Counted from the first letter of the stretch, positions 43,596 to 53,280 are shown. The stretch is 64,000 nucleotides of DNA from Gammaproteobacteria bacterium (GCA_029256015.1 JAQSYQ010000001.1:1-64000); one strand, 5' to 3'. A program made the numbers and translations. Notes: a model not told the origin generated them from the letters alone.

Positions 43596-44966
43596 GTGAA
43601 AAGAACACATATTTATTTCTTAAGCTGCCTTATCCTACTTGGCTTATTTGCTTGGTTTTGCCAACAAGGCATGGGGTTAAAACTGGATTTAACTTTAGGC
43701 GCAACCATACTGGCTATAGGACTGCTTGCATCCGGGCTAGTAATGGAATATATGGCTGTGCTTATTTTTCTAGCAGTAAGTGTGGTTTTTAGCTTAGCAC
43801 CTGCCTCTGTCATTTTCTCAGGGTTTACTTCCCCTGCGTTTTGGTTAACTTTTTCGGGAATTCCGCTAGGCTTAGCCATTAAGAAAACCGGACTTGCAGA
43901 CCGCATCGCTCATAACTTGGCAAGATTTTGCAAAGGAGGTTACCTTTTACTTATTTCAGGCATAGCAATATTTGGTCTAATCATGGCTTTTATTATGCCC
44001 TCGTCTTTAGGCAGAGTGATGCTAATTACGCCTATATTAATTGCTTTTGCGAAAACAAATGGGTTTACAGCAGGCTCAAAAGGCTATAACGGGATTTTAT
44101 TGTCGGGGATTGTCGCTAGTAATATTGCCGGCTTTGCCATTTTACCCTCTAATTTACCCAATATTATCCTAATGGGATCGGCAAGCTCCCTTTATCATAT
44201 AGAACTTACTTATACCAGCTACATGTTGATTCACTTTCCTGTGTTAGGAATGCTTAAAATTGCCATGCTTATTGCTGTAATAAATTGGATGTTTAAAGAC
44301 AGCCCCAGCTTAAATCAAGAAGAGCATGGGCCTTTATCTAGGCTTTCCTTAATGGAGCTGCGCTTATGCTTCTATCTGGCACTACTATTAATTGCCTGGC
44401 TATCAGACTCTATAACTCACTTGTCACCGGCTTGGCCTGGATTGCTTGCTGCGATCGTTTGTTTGCTTCCAAGTATAGGCATACTAGATCATAAAAACTT
44501 TATGAAAGAAATTAATGTAGAACCCTTATTTTATGTGGGTGGCCTAGTGGGCTTAAGCACTGTGATAACCTACACCAATCTGAGCACAATGCTGGGACAT
44601 GGGTTAGTAAGCTTATTACCCTTTGCTCCTGGCCATAACTTTATTAACTATTACTTGTTAAGCTTTACCGCTTGTTTAGTTGGCTTAATTACCACCTTGC
44701 CTGGCATCCCTACCATTATGACTCCATTATCTGCAAATCTGGCGAGCCTTACTCACTTGCCATTAAATACTGTTTTAATGACCCAGGTAGTCAGTTACTC
44801 AATGTTTATTTTGCCCTACCAGTCACCCCCGCTATTGATCGCAATGCGACTAGGTAAGCTCCCATTAAAAGAAGTGACAAAGCTTTGTTTAAGTTTGTTT
44901 CTAATAAGCATTATTATTCTAATGCCATTAGACTACCTATGGTGGGAGGTTATAAGACTTATATAA
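43596..44966 (+). CDS. SLC13/DASS-type anion transporter
   Basis: 456 residues, about eleven or twelve membrane helices in two repeats. It shows LTFSGIPLGLAIKKTGLADRIA, IMPSSLGRVMLITPI and the second-half TTLPGIPTIMTPL with Ser/Thr/Pro hairpins, as in sodium- or proton-coupled dicarboxylate/sulfate carriers. Substrate unknown. GTG start with AGGG 8 bases upstream. Divergent from its probable LysR regulator and convergent with sulP, overlapping it by 8 bases. Confidence 0.82.
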   Translation: MKRTHIYFLSCLILLGLFAWFCQQGMGLKLDLTLGATILAIGLLASGLVMEYMAVLIFLAVSVVFSLAPASVIFSGFTSPAFWLTFSGIPLGLAIKKTGLADRIAHNLARFCKGGYLLLISGIAIFGLIMAFIMPSSLGRVMLITPILIAFAKTNGFTAGSKGYNGILLSGIVASNIAGFAILPSNLPNIILMGSASSLYHIELTYTSYMLIHFPVLGMLKIAMLIAVINWMFKDSPSLNQEEHGPLSRLSLMELRLCFYLALLLIAWLSDSITHLSPAWPGLLAAIVCLLPSIGILDHKNFMKEINVEPLFYVGGLVGLSTVITYTNLSTMLGHGLVSLLPFAPGHNFINYYLLSFTACLVGLITTLPGIPTIMTPLSANLASLTHLPLNTVLMTQVVSYSMFILPYQSPPLLIAMRLGKLPLKEVTKLCLSLFLISIIILMPLDYLWWEVIRLI

Positions 44967-46518
44967 TGTGTGCTTTCCTGAGCTTTCTCTCAACCACTTC
45001 GTTCATTCCAATGAATTGAACGCTCATCTTATGTTTATTAAGATTGCTAACAGCATCCTGCAAGGCCATGATTCCTGTTCCATCAATGAAAGGGACAGCT
45101 TGCATATTAAAAATGACCTCTGTAGCTTGATCGTGAATGCTTTCTAAGACCTCTTCAAAATGACTCACCGCTCCAAAAAACAACGGCCCATTTAGCGTAA
45201 AAGTAATGGAATTTTCATTAGTGGTTGAAGCTGAGGCAGCCAGCGCAAAGCCGTTTATTTCTTTTTGGACAATAAAGGTTTTTGACATGCGCAGCATAAA
45301 CAAAAGTGAGGCAAGAATTATGCCAACATTTACCCCTACAACTAAGTTTACGAATACAGTTAAAAGAAAGGCCGTCCATAATACCAACACATCGTAGTAA
45401 GGCGCTTGCTTAGACATCTTTATAAATCTTTTATATTCAGACATATTGTAAGACACTACGAATAAGATAGCGGCAAGACAGCATAAAGGGATATTGGAAG
45501 CCAAAGGCGCAAGCAGCAGAATGATCAAGATTAATATAATTGAATGCGTTATTCCTGCAATCGGACTGTTCCCACCATTTCTGACATTAGTAGCCGTTCT
45601 AGCAATGGCTCCTGTTGCAGCAAAGCCGCCAAAAAGGGGAGACAAAATATTAGCAATGCCCTGCCCTATCAGTTCCTGATTGGAGTTATGCTTAGTTCCT
45701 GCCATGCCATCTGACACAACAGCTGATAACAAGGATTCTATAGAGCCTAGCATTGCAATAGTAAAGGCAGGCAGCATGAGACTTGTTATCTCATGCATGC
45801 TGATAGGCAGCCAATGCGGCATGGGAAGGCTTCTTGGGAAATCACCAAAGGTACTGCCAATAGTTGCTACCGTATTAAATTTAAAATAGCTCTGGATAGC
45901 AGTAGCTACCAGCATGGCAATCAAAGGTGCCGGAACTTTTTTAATAAATCTTGGCGAAATAATTAAAATAGCTAAACTGGCCGATGCCAAGATTGTGGTA
46001 TGGATGTCTATACGTGCGAAACCCTTTAAAAGCTCAAAAAATTGCTGATAAAAAGGCAATCCCGCCGTGTTTACATGCATGCCGAAAAAGTATTTCCATT
46101 GGCCCACCCAAATAATAATGGCAATTCCGGCAGTAAATCCAATGATCACAGGCTCTGGTATAAATTTAATGACTGAGCCTAAGCGTAGCAGGCCCATCAA
46201 AATTAAAATAAAACCTGCCATTAAACTTGCAATTTGAAGGCCGGCAATGCCATATTCAGCGGTTATTCCCGCCAAAATAACGATAAAAGCCCCAGTGGGT
46301 CCTCCAATCTGCACTCGGCTCCCGCCAAATAGCGAAATGCATAAAGCAGCGACAATAGCGGTATAGATTCCTTGCTGTGGTGTGGCGCCGGATGCAATAG
46401 CAAAGGCCATTGATAAGGGCAAGGCTACTATAGCGACAATAGTTCCTGCCACAATATTTTGATAAATATTGGCTTTAGTGAATAACTTGGCTTTATAAGC
46501 TTCTATGATGGCAATCAT
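44959..46518 (-). CDS. SulP/SLC26 anion permease with STAS domain
   Basis: 519 residues. The membrane domain starts NIVAGTIVAIVALPLSMAFAIASGATPQQGIYTAIV and includes FGGSRVQIGGPTGAFIVIL, the SulP signature region. A cytoplasmic STAS domain (about 400-519) contains FNMQAVPFIDGTGIMALQD. SulP proteins move sulfate, bicarbonate or dicarboxylates. Its ATG overlaps the stop of a HigA-like regulator gene as ATGA, so the two are translated from one mRNA. Confidence 0.94.
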   Translation of the reverse strand: MIAIIEAYKAKLFTKANIYQNIVAGTIVAIVALPLSMAFAIASGATPQQGIYTAIVAALCISLFGGSRVQIGGPTGAFIVILAGITAEYGIAGLQIASLMAGFILILMGLLRLGSVIKFIPEPVIIGFTAGIAIIIWVGQWKYFFGMHVNTAGLPFYQQFFELLKGFARIDIHTTILASASLAILIISPRFIKKVPAPLIAMLVATAIQSYFKFNTVATIGSTFGDFPRSLPMPHWLPISMHEITSLMLPAFTIAMLGSIESLLSAVVSDGMAGTKHNSNQELIGQGIANILSPLFGGFAATGAIARTATNVRNGGNSPIAGITHSIILILIILLLAPLASNIPLCCLAAILFVVSYNMSEYKRFIKMSKQAPYYDVLVLWTAFLLTVFVNLVVGVNVGIILASLLFMLRMSKTFIVQKEINGFALAASASTTNENSITFTLNGPLFFGAVSHFEEVLESIHDQATEVIFNMQAVPFIDGTGIMALQDAVSNLNKHKMSVQFIGMNEVVERKLRKAHII

Positions 46519-46817
46519 TTACTCATCCTTACTCCTATAAGCTTATTTTTTTTGGTATAGGTTTTCCTTGCTTGTTCTAAATCCCAGGTTATTTGCATAT
46601 TGAGCCAAAATTCAGGCTCAAGCCCCAAAGCGTCGGCCAAAGAAAGCGCGGAGTCAGCTGTTATCCCTCTTTTGGCATGGATAATTTCACTTAAGCGAGT
46701 TGTGGTCCATCCCAAGTGCTCAGCCAATTCTTTTTGGGAAATATCATGGGGCTTTAAAAATTGCTCAAGCAACATCTCGCCGGGATGAATTGCTTTTTTA
46801 ATGGTTTTTGAAGGCAT
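46515..46817 (-). CDS. HigA/VapI-family HTH protein, orphan
   Basis: 100 residues from the ATG at 46817. The HigA signature is AIHPGEMLLEQFLKPHDISQKELAEHLG, followed by recognition helix TTRLSEIIHAKRGI and the tail EPEFWLNMQITWDLEQARK. HigA antitoxins neutralise HigB and bind their own promoter. No HigB gene is seen upstream; sulP follows with an ATGA overlap. A 20-base near-palindrome upstream is its probable operator, so this protein may regulate sulP. Confidence 0.88.
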   Translation of the reverse strand: MPSKTIKKAIHPGEMLLEQFLKPHDISQKELAEHLGWTTTRLSEIIHAKRGITADSALSLADALGLEPEFWLNMQITWDLEQARKTYTKKNKLIGVRMSK

Positions 46818-46827
46818 AATGTTTCTC

Positions 46828-46847
46828 GTCGAATATCGATAATCGAC
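46828..46847. promoter_or_regulatory. Candidate HigA operator with adjacent -10 element
   Basis: GTCGAATATCGATAATCGAC is palindromic except for one base pair, 11 bases upstream of the higA-like ATG. On the minus strand TATAAT lies just before it (about 46850-46856), so a bound dimer would block transcription of the higA-sulP unit. Confidence 0.55.
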
Positions 46848-47065
46848 AATTATAATCCTTTTACAATCATATTTCAGAACAAATTTCATGCTAAGTACAA
46901 ATACAGTAGATGCAGAAATACAAAATAACCACGGCACAATATTAGGAATAGGATATCCATTCCAAGTTTTTATGATTACCACAATCCAAGCCCATATTTA
47001 GCACTGGCAACTCACAATATGTCATGCTATAAAGCAAATCCTAGCTTTAATAAAGGGTAATTTTC

Positions 47066-47767
47066 ATGGTAGAAACAAATGAATTCGGCCAGATTGTAGG
47101 GGCTAAGGTCGCAAACTGGCAGCCAGCTAAAAGGCCTTCAAAAGAAAGCCTGTATGGACATTACTGTATATTGGAAGTGATGGATATTGATAAACATGCT
47201 CACAAGTTGTTTGAAGCTTTAAAAATTGATAACAATGGCGAATCCTGGACTTATCTGCCCCACGGCCCTTTTGATGATGTAGAGGATTTCCGTGAGTGGC
47301 TAAAAGCCAATACCAAAGATCCAGAAACGCTTCTTTATGCCATCCTAGATATTAAATCTGGTGAGCCTATCGGCATGGCGGCTTACTTACGGATTTGCCC
47401 AGAGCATGGCTCAATTGAGGTTGCCCGGGTGCATTTTTCAGCTTTACTAAAAAATCGACCTGCTGCCACTGAAGCCATGTATTTAATGATGCGAAATGTA
47501 TTTGAAAACCTTGGCTACCGTAGATATGAATGGAAATGCCATTCCTTAAATCAAGCCTCAAAGAATGCGGCTGAGCGTTTAGGTTTTACATTTGAAGGCA
47601 TATTCAGACAATGTAATGTCTTCAAAGGTCGCAATCGCGATACAGCATGGTTTTCAATTATTGACAGCGAATGGCCTCGTATCAAAGCAAAACTTGAAAA
47701 GTGGCTAAACCCTAACAATTTCGACCATAATGGACATCAGAAATTAAGCTTACGAGAAATGAATTGA
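47066..47767 (+). CDS. GNAT-family N-acetyltransferase (RimJ/RimL type)
   Basis: 233 residues. RimL-like acetyltransferase fold: WTYLPHGPFDDVEDFREWL, IGMAAYLRICPEHGSIEVA (substrate and strand-4 region), and RRYEWKCHSLNQASKNAAERLGFTFEGIFRQ (acetyl-CoA binding and C-terminal signature). Such proteins acetylate N-termini, amino acids or small amines. Its TGA overlaps the start of a Bcr/CflA efflux gene, so both form an operon. Confidence 0.9.
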   Translation: MVETNEFGQIVGAKVANWQPAKRPSKESLYGHYCILEVMDIDKHAHKLFEALKIDNNGESWTYLPHGPFDDVEDFREWLKANTKDPETLLYAILDIKSGEPIGMAAYLRICPEHGSIEVARVHFSALLKNRPAATEAMYLMMRNVFENLGYRRYEWKCHSLNQASKNAAERLGFTFEGIFRQCNVFKGRNRDTAWFSIIDSEWPRIKAKLEKWLNPNNFDHNGHQKLSLREMN

Positions 47768-48933
47768 TGCGTCGACTTCAGCTAATTAATTTGCTTTTTG
47801 CATTGGTTATTGCCTTGCCTTTTGCTATGGATATTTATGTTCCCGCCCTGCCTGATATGGCCGGATATTTTTCTGTCACCCCTGCTGCAATGCAATTAAC
47901 ACTTACTTTATTTATGTTTTCAGCCAGCCTTATGCAACTTATTATTGGACCTTTATCCGACCAAGCCGGGCGAAAACCTATCCTGCTTTTAAACATTGGC
48001 CTATTTGGAATAGGCAGCGTTCTGTGCGCTACTTCATACAGTTTGGCAAGCTTAGTAATTTACCGAATGATTCAGGCTGCTGGGTGCTGCGGCATGATGG
48101 CTTTGGCTTTTGCCGTAGTAAGAGATGTCGCAGAGGGTAAAGAAAGCGCTATTATTTATGCTTATCTAAACGGTATTGTCTCTTTTTCCCCCATTTTTGC
48201 TCCCTTTATTGGAAGCTTTTTAGATATCTATTTTGGCTGGCGTGCTACTTTTATCGCTTTACTAGTCATTGTTACCTGGGCATTTATCAGCATAGGGGGC
48301 TTTTTACCTGAAACCTTGGAAAAGCGAAAGCCCTTTAACTTTACAATTTTCAAAGAGTATTGGGATATATTTCAACACCCTCGGTTTTTTTACTACACTT
48401 TAATATCGGCTATAGGGGTATCATACTTTTATCTGTTTTGCTCGATGTCCCCCTACATAATTATTACCGTACTTCACTTGCCCAAATCCCATTACGGTTA
48501 TTATTTCTGCTTTATGGGCACCTCCCTTTTGTTAGGAAGCTTTTTGGCAGGTAAAGTAGTAGAGCATTACGGCGTTTATCGAACCTGTTTGATTGGAGTT
48601 ATCCTATCTTTACTGGGCGGAGTGATTATGCTCGCTTGGCATATGGTTTCAGGCCTATCTATTGCCAACTTTATTTGGCCCATGCTTATTATCGGTGTTG
48701 GCGGGGCTTTTCAACTGGGAATGGGCACAGCCGGCCTTATGGAACCTTTTCAGGATACCGCGGGAGCGGCAGCCGGGCTTGGCGGAGCTCTGCGTTTTGC
48801 CTTTATGGCCACAGCCGGTGCTGTGTTTATCAGGAAAAATATTGATTCTACCCTGCCCCTTTCCCTTGCAGCAGTTGGGTTTAGCTTGCTTGCTTTACTG
48901 ATCATGCTTAAAAAGAAAAATGACCTTTTGTAA
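47767..48933 (+). CDS. Bcr/CflA-type multidrug efflux MFS transporter
   Basis: 388 residues from the ATG at 47767 (overlapping the GNAT TGA as TGATG; a TTG lies one codon earlier). Twelve predicted helices. MDIYVPALPDMAGYFSVTPAAMQLTLTLFMF is the Bcr/CflA N-terminus and GPLSDQAGRKP is MFS motif A. Proton-driven export of drugs or metabolites at the inner membrane. Coupling to an acetyltransferase could mean modify-then-export of the same compound (inference). Confidence 0.92.
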   Translation: MRRLQLINLLFALVIALPFAMDIYVPALPDMAGYFSVTPAAMQLTLTLFMFSASLMQLIIGPLSDQAGRKPILLLNIGLFGIGSVLCATSYSLASLVIYRMIQAAGCCGMMALAFAVVRDVAEGKESAIIYAYLNGIVSFSPIFAPFIGSFLDIYFGWRATFIALLVIVTWAFISIGGFLPETLEKRKPFNFTIFKEYWDIFQHPRFFYYTLISAIGVSYFYLFCSMSPYIIITVLHLPKSHYGYYFCFMGTSLLLGSFLAGKVVEHYGVYRTCLIGVILSLLGGVIMLAWHMVSGLSIANFIWPMLIIGVGGAFQLGMGTAGLMEPFQDTAGAAAGLGGALRFAFMATAGAVFIRKNIDSTLPLSLAAVGFSLLALLIMLKKKNDLL

Positions 48934-49010
48934 ATGCCTGGCGGCTTTTCTGCGTGATATTCAGCGCAAAGCGTAGTAAATTAGCAGCTTATTAAGCCCA
49001 TGAGATTATT

Positions 49011-50348
49011 ATGCCCTCGTCCCATTTAGAAAAATTTGGCTACAAACAGGAGCTAAAGCGCAGCTTAGGCCTATGGCAGCTTATTGCCTTTGGCTTGAAC
49101 TATATGATCCCGCTTTCTCCAGTCATATTTTTTGGGTTTATATTGGCAAAATCGGGAGGAACAGTCGTACTTCCCTTTTTGCTAGCAGGAATTGCGATGC
49201 TTTTGACGGCCACAAGCTATATTACAATGGTGCGTCACTTTCCGTTGGCAGGCTCACTCTATAACTTTGTAAGGCTGGCATGGAATCCGCATATTGGCTT
49301 CATTGCCGGCTGGGTTTTGCTGCTGGATTACCTATTAATTACTACTGTAACCTCGATGAGTGCAGCTGTTTATTTAAATCAGCTTGTCCCTGCTTTACCT
49401 TATGACCTCAATCTATTTATTTTTATCGCCCTAAGCGGAATCGTTAATTTACTCGGCGTTAATATTATGGCCTCTATCGGCCTTATTATTTTAATTGCAA
49501 TTGAAATACTTGTCCTGTCGAGCTTTGGAGTCTGGTCTTATGCCATTCACTTCAAACACATAGGCACAGGAACTTTACTGAGCTTAGCGCCCTTTCATTT
49601 CACTGATATTTCCTCTCTTATTGGCGCCACTTCATTGGCGGTTGCCAGTTACTTAGGCTTTGATGCGATTACCACGCTGGCTGAGGAAGCAAAAGACCCC
49701 GTTAAAGATATCCCTAAAGCCATTCTAATCTGCGTCATATTTGGTGGAACCATTATGGTGCTCACAGGCTATTTGGCCATGCTTGCTATCCCCAACTGGC
49801 ATACTGAAATTCAGAATCAAGCTTGGCTAGAAACTGCGCTGTTTCAAATATCCAAAATGACCGGCGGCAAAGACTTTGCGCTGCTGTATTCTCTTGGATT
49901 TATTGTCAGCATGCTGACTTTTAATATCGTTGCCACCGCAGCTACATCAAGACTATTATTCGGCATGGGCCGTGACAGAGTATTAAATAAAAAACTATTC
50001 TCTGCTGTTAACCGAAAATGGAAAACCCCTCACTGGAACGTGATTTTAATTATGCTAATAAGCTTCATTGTTGGCAGCCTAGCTAGAATCAATCAAATAG
50101 CCAGCCTAGTCAATTTCGGGGCCTTGCTTGGATTTGCCATTCTAAACTTGAGCCTAATCCGGTTTTATTTTAGCCATAAGCAATCTTTATGCAGACAATA
50201 TTGTAGATACCTTATATTGCCAGGACTTGGCTTTATCATTGTTATGTGGGTATTTTGGGGACTTGATCGCTTTACTCACATGATGGGAAGTATCTGGCTG
50301 ATTATCGGGCTTATTTATTTAGGCTGGCTGCGCAGGCAAGTCAAATAG
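49011..50348 (+). CDS. APC-superfamily amino-acid permease
   Basis: 445 residues with about twelve helices. Starts LGLWQLIAFGLNYMIPLSPVIFFGFI, the glycine-containing broken helix 1 of APC carriers. GFDAITTLAEEAKDPVKDIPKAI is the strongly conserved segment after helix 6. Likely imports amino acids or exchanges them; substrate unknown. Its last 30 bases overlap the convergent pirin gene. Confidence 0.92.
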   Translation: MPSSHLEKFGYKQELKRSLGLWQLIAFGLNYMIPLSPVIFFGFILAKSGGTVVLPFLLAGIAMLLTATSYITMVRHFPLAGSLYNFVRLAWNPHIGFIAGWVLLLDYLLITTVTSMSAAVYLNQLVPALPYDLNLFIFIALSGIVNLLGVNIMASIGLIILIAIEILVLSSFGVWSYAIHFKHIGTGTLLSLAPFHFTDISSLIGATSLAVASYLGFDAITTLAEEAKDPVKDIPKAILICVIFGGTIMVLTGYLAMLAIPNWHTEIQNQAWLETALFQISKMTGGKDFALLYSLGFIVSMLTFNIVATAATSRLLFGMGRDRVLNKKLFSAVNRKWKTPHWNVILIMLISFIVGSLARINQIASLVNFGALLGFAILNLSLIRFYFSHKQSLCRQYCRYLILPGLGFIIVMWVFWGLDRFTHMMGSIWLIIGLIYLGWLRRQVK

Positions 50349-51023
50349 CAGCACTTCGCTTGCCGATATTCCTTTTAGCTTGAGCGCGATGTTAATGCCC
50401 AAGCCATCTCCTTCGCTAAGTTCGTGTTCATTGGCTTGAAGCCGACCCTTTACCACTTGCAGCCACAATGCTCGATTATCGGTGGGAACATAGCATAGCT
50501 CGGCGCCCTCTTCTAAGTTGGCTCGATAGAGCTTCATGGATTGCTTAATACTTAAAGAATGCTGCTCAGCATTAGGAGAAGCCAGCAATTGCCAGGCTCC
50601 TACTTTAGGCGAAGAAAAATAAGCTTGCTGATAACCCGGCGTCCCACCCTCACTTTCCGGCAAAATCCAGATTTGTAAAAGCTCGCAGTCTTCAGTGAAT
50701 GAAGGGTTCCACTCACTATGACGAATCCCAGAACCTGCACTCATTCTTTGCAGCTCATTTGGTTTAATTAAGCTTTCATTGCCCAGACTATCTTTGTGTT
50801 GCAAAGTTCCGCTTAGTACATAGGTTAAAATTTCCATATTATGATGAGAATGCATGCCAAAACCTTGGTTTGGGTCGATAATATCTTGGTTTATCACTCG
50901 CAGGACACTAAAGCCCATATAGTCAGGGTCATAGTAATCAGCAAAAGAGAAACTATGGGCTGAATGCAGCCAATGAGTTTTAGTCAGACCACGTTCTTTT
51001 GAACGACGTAAGCTTTTATTCAT
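50319..51023 (-). CDS. Pirin-family protein (YhhW-like)
   Basis: 234 residues from the ATG at 51023 (a TTG precedes it). Bicupin fold with the metal ligands of pirins: HSFSFADYYDPDYMGFSVLRVINQD and GFGMHSHHNMEILTYVLSGTLQHKDS (two or three His plus Glu). YhhW is a quercetinase-like enzyme; pirins are also redox-responsive co-regulators. It overlaps the upstream hypothetical gene by 8 bases, so they may be cotranscribed. Confidence 0.92.
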   Translation of the reverse strand: MNKSLRRSKERGLTKTHWLHSAHSFSFADYYDPDYMGFSVLRVINQDIIDPNQGFGMHSHHNMEILTYVLSGTLQHKDSLGNESLIKPNELQRMSAGSGIRHSEWNPSFTEDCELLQIWILPESEGGTPGYQQAYFSSPKVGAWQLLASPNAEQHSLSIKQSMKLYRANLEEGAELCYVPTDNRALWLQVVKGRLQANEHELSEGDGLGINIALKLKGISASEVLLFDLPAQPA

Positions 51024-51951
51024 CAAAATCTAAATCATCAGACAGCATTGCTGCATGCTTCATCGCATCCATAAAAACTGATTGGCTTTTCAACCTATCT
51101 GGTTTTTTAACAGCAGGCTTGGGGACTGGGGCTGGGGCTGGCAATGGTTCAGGAATAATCTCCCCTTCTTTGATAAATTTATGGGTAAAGCCAAATCCTT
51201 TAAAAAAATTCCCGATGGCTGCGTCGTTTCTAATGCTAAAAGCAAAACTTCGAAACAATTGGAGTATTTCTAAAACTTGAGCTCTAGACAGAGTCGGCTC
51301 ACCGGGATTAGCCTTTGCAAGATGTAAATTCAATATTACTTTATAAGGACGCTGGGCAAACTTTAGCTCAATATTGCCATATTTTCCTTGTGCTGCTGCT
51401 TTATTAACTGAAAGCCCAAGGGAATGATATTCCACTTTTCCAGTAGCCGGGTTACCAATATCTTTTAGATAAGCATTCGATTCCTCTTCTGTAAACGCAA
51501 GATCAGACTTACCTGGTAAGCCGTGATGGCGGTCGGCATGATAGCGAAACGACATATCCTGGCTTGTTTTGTACATTTCCTGCCCGCCATATGGCAATTC
51601 GTTAAATATATTGTGATCTGGCTTTAGAAAATACTTAAGGCATTCTTGTATGTCATTATCAGATGCAACAGGAAGGGAAGCGTTGAGCTTAAGCATTTTC
51701 TTAGGTATCTGAGCTATGCTCCCATCGGAATATTTATGAGCCTCAATAATGCTCCATGTTTCAGCTGTATAATTTACTAAAGCCCTCTCAAAATCGCTCG
51801 GAACATCATCTAGTTCAAAATGAAATTTTTGACGGTAACTTCTTTTAGTAATACTGACCTCTACCCGGTTGCCATTCTTATAGTACTCATAATCCTTTAA
51901 AGGGAAGTCGGCAGACCCCTTTCTAATTTTAGCCTCACACTTAACTTTCAT
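51016..51951 (-). CDS. Hypothetical protein with Pro-rich hinge and acidic tail
   Basis: 311 residues, not recognised. The first about 250 are a mixed alpha/beta domain with FRYHADRHHGLPGKSDL and GNIELKFAQRPYKVILNLHLAK. A Pro-Ala hinge follows (about 262-282, IPEPLPAPAPVPKPAVKKP), then a short helix ending SDDLDFDE. It has no signal peptide or membrane segment. An acidic C-terminus is common in Dot/Icm substrates but is only suggestive here. Overlaps the pirin gene start by 8 bases. Confidence 0.65.
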   Translation of the reverse strand: MKVKCEAKIRKGSADFPLKDYEYYKNGNRVEVSITKRSYRQKFHFELDDVPSDFERALVNYTAETWSIIEAHKYSDGSIAQIPKKMLKLNASLPVASDNDIQECLKYFLKPDHNIFNELPYGGQEMYKTSQDMSFRYHADRHHGLPGKSDLAFTEEESNAYLKDIGNPATGKVEYHSLGLSVNKAAAQGKYGNIELKFAQRPYKVILNLHLAKANPGEPTLSRAQVLEILQLFRSFAFSIRNDAAIGNFFKGFGFTHKFIKEGEIIPEPLPAPAPVPKPAVKKPDRLKSQSVFMDAMKHAAMLSDDLDFDE

Positions 51952-52023
51952 TATTTTAACCTCTCTTGATAGAGTAAACTAGTTACTATAATCTTCAAAA
52001 AATGAAATTTAAAGAGAGCATAT

Positions 52024-52572
52024 ATGAAACGAAGTCTTTTAAAGCTCATTTTGCCAGTCTTGATATTAGGGGCTATTAACCCAAGCTTTGCAGGCCCTAT
52101 CATTATTGCAGATGGTAAATCCAATATCGACTACAGCGGCTGGGCCAATTACGCCACAAGCTTAGATACCTGCTCGCCTAATACATTTAATCTTCCTGAT
52201 CCATTTGCAATCAATATGCTAATGGCTGCATTGCAAGCTATACAGTCGCAGAATGGCTCTCAAGCTAACTCGCCCCAAGTTCAAGCAATAGGCAATGCTA
52301 TTGCTCACGCAGTGATCACTTTTACTATTTATGGCTGGAGCCAGAACAAATGCCTGGTGAATATTTCAAGAACTTTCAGCCCACCTCCCGGCGCCCCAAG
52401 CTCTGTGCAACCTATTACAATTAATACAAGCTGCGCCTTTTCGCAAACCGATCTGACAGCATTGGCTCAAAATGCTCAACAGATTGCAACAGGTAAGCCC
52501 GATATGAATGCTCAATCTCCTGCAAACCAGATAATGGGACAGTCCTGCAAGAACCAACAGGTAAGCTCATAG
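52024..52572 (+). CDS. Secreted hypothetical protein
   Basis: 182 residues with signal peptide LLKLILPVLILGAINPSFA-G. The mature part is rich in Asn, Gln, Ser and Ala and holds four cysteines (DTCSPN, NKCLVN, NTSCAFS, GQSCKN), probably two disulfides in the periplasm or outside. Not recognised. The gap after it to the convergent pentapeptide gene is 3 bases. Confidence 0.7.
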   Translation: MKRSLLKLILPVLILGAINPSFAGPIIIADGKSNIDYSGWANYATSLDTCSPNTFNLPDPFAINMLMAALQAIQSQNGSQANSPQVQAIGNAIAHAVITFTIYGWSQNKCLVNISRTFSPPPGAPSSVQPITINTSCAFSQTDLTALAQNAQQIATGKPDMNAQSPANQIMGQSCKNQQVSS

Positions 52573-52575
52573 CCA

Positions 52576-53280
52576 TTATTCAACTTCAATGCTAAACAGC
52601 TTAAGAAAAGCGAATGCTTGATCAGGTGAGATTTTTAACCCTGTTAGCTTGCATGAATCAAGGTTGATATTACGAATATCAGAATACTGAATTGCTGCAT
52701 TTTCTAGAGAAGCTTTTTCAAAACCCGTTTCGTTTAAAATACAATTAGTCAAATCGGCTTCTGAACAATTGGCATAGGTAAAATCAGTTTCAGTAAAATC
52801 ATTACCAGATAGCTTACATTGAGCAAGGTAGACTCCGACAAATTTTGCAAATCTAAAATTTGAATCAATAAAATCAGCCTGGGCAAAAATAACTTTGGGG
52901 CTTACTTTATTGCAGAAATTAGCTTGCTCAAATTGAGCCGCCATTGCTTTACACGCTTTTATACTCACTCCAAATAATTCGGTATTTTTAAATTTGGCTT
53001 GGGTTAAATCACAGTCGAGAAATTTTGCATATTTGAAGTTGGCATAGGAAAAGTCAGTCCCTTTATTCTGTTCAACTTCATAAAAACTACAACTATCAAA
53101 TACCGAATCACCAAAGTTGGCATGAGAAAACCGGCAGTTAATAAACTGGCAGCGATATGCTTGAAATTCGTTGAATTGAGAAGAAGAAAAATCATTTTCA
53201 ACAAACACGCAATTTTCGAAAATATTATCAGAGCTATCCACCCACTCTTTTTGATGAAATTGCTGTCCTGTTATTGCCAT
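52576..53280 (-). CDS. Pentapeptide-repeat protein
   Basis: 234 residues forming a right-handed quadrilateral beta-helix: repeated A(N/D)(F/L)xx units such as CRFSHANFGDSVFDSCSF, FSYANFKYAKFLDCDLTQAKF and ADLTNCILNETGFEKASL. Such proteins can mimic DNA (quinolone-resistance type) or act as scaffolds, and occur among Legionella effectors. No signal peptide. Its start overlaps the stop of a secreted protein gene by 10 bases, so they are probably cotranscribed. Confidence 0.88.
   Translation of the reverse strand: MAITGQQFHQKEWVDSSDNIFENCVFVENDFSSSQFNEFQAYRCQFINCRFSHANFGDSVFDSCSFYEVEQNKGTDFSYANFKYAKFLDCDLTQAKFKNTELFGVSIKACKAMAAQFEQANFCNKVSPKVIFAQADFIDSNFRFAKFVGVYLAQCKLSGNDFTETDFTYANCSEADLTNCILNETGFEKASLENAAIQYSDIRNINLDSCKLTGLKISPDQAFAFLKLFSIEVE

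Noticed and set aside
46818..46982. N-terminal extension of the HigA-like gene with RIIIVDYRYST as a possible HigB C-terminal remnant
   Set aside because: Only a few residues resemble HigB, and the promoter and operator lie inside this stretch, so it is better explained as non-coding.
48360..48901. Several 60-80-codon plus-strand frames inside the Bcr/CflA gene
   Set aside because: All overlap a well-supported transporter frame and have no independent signals.
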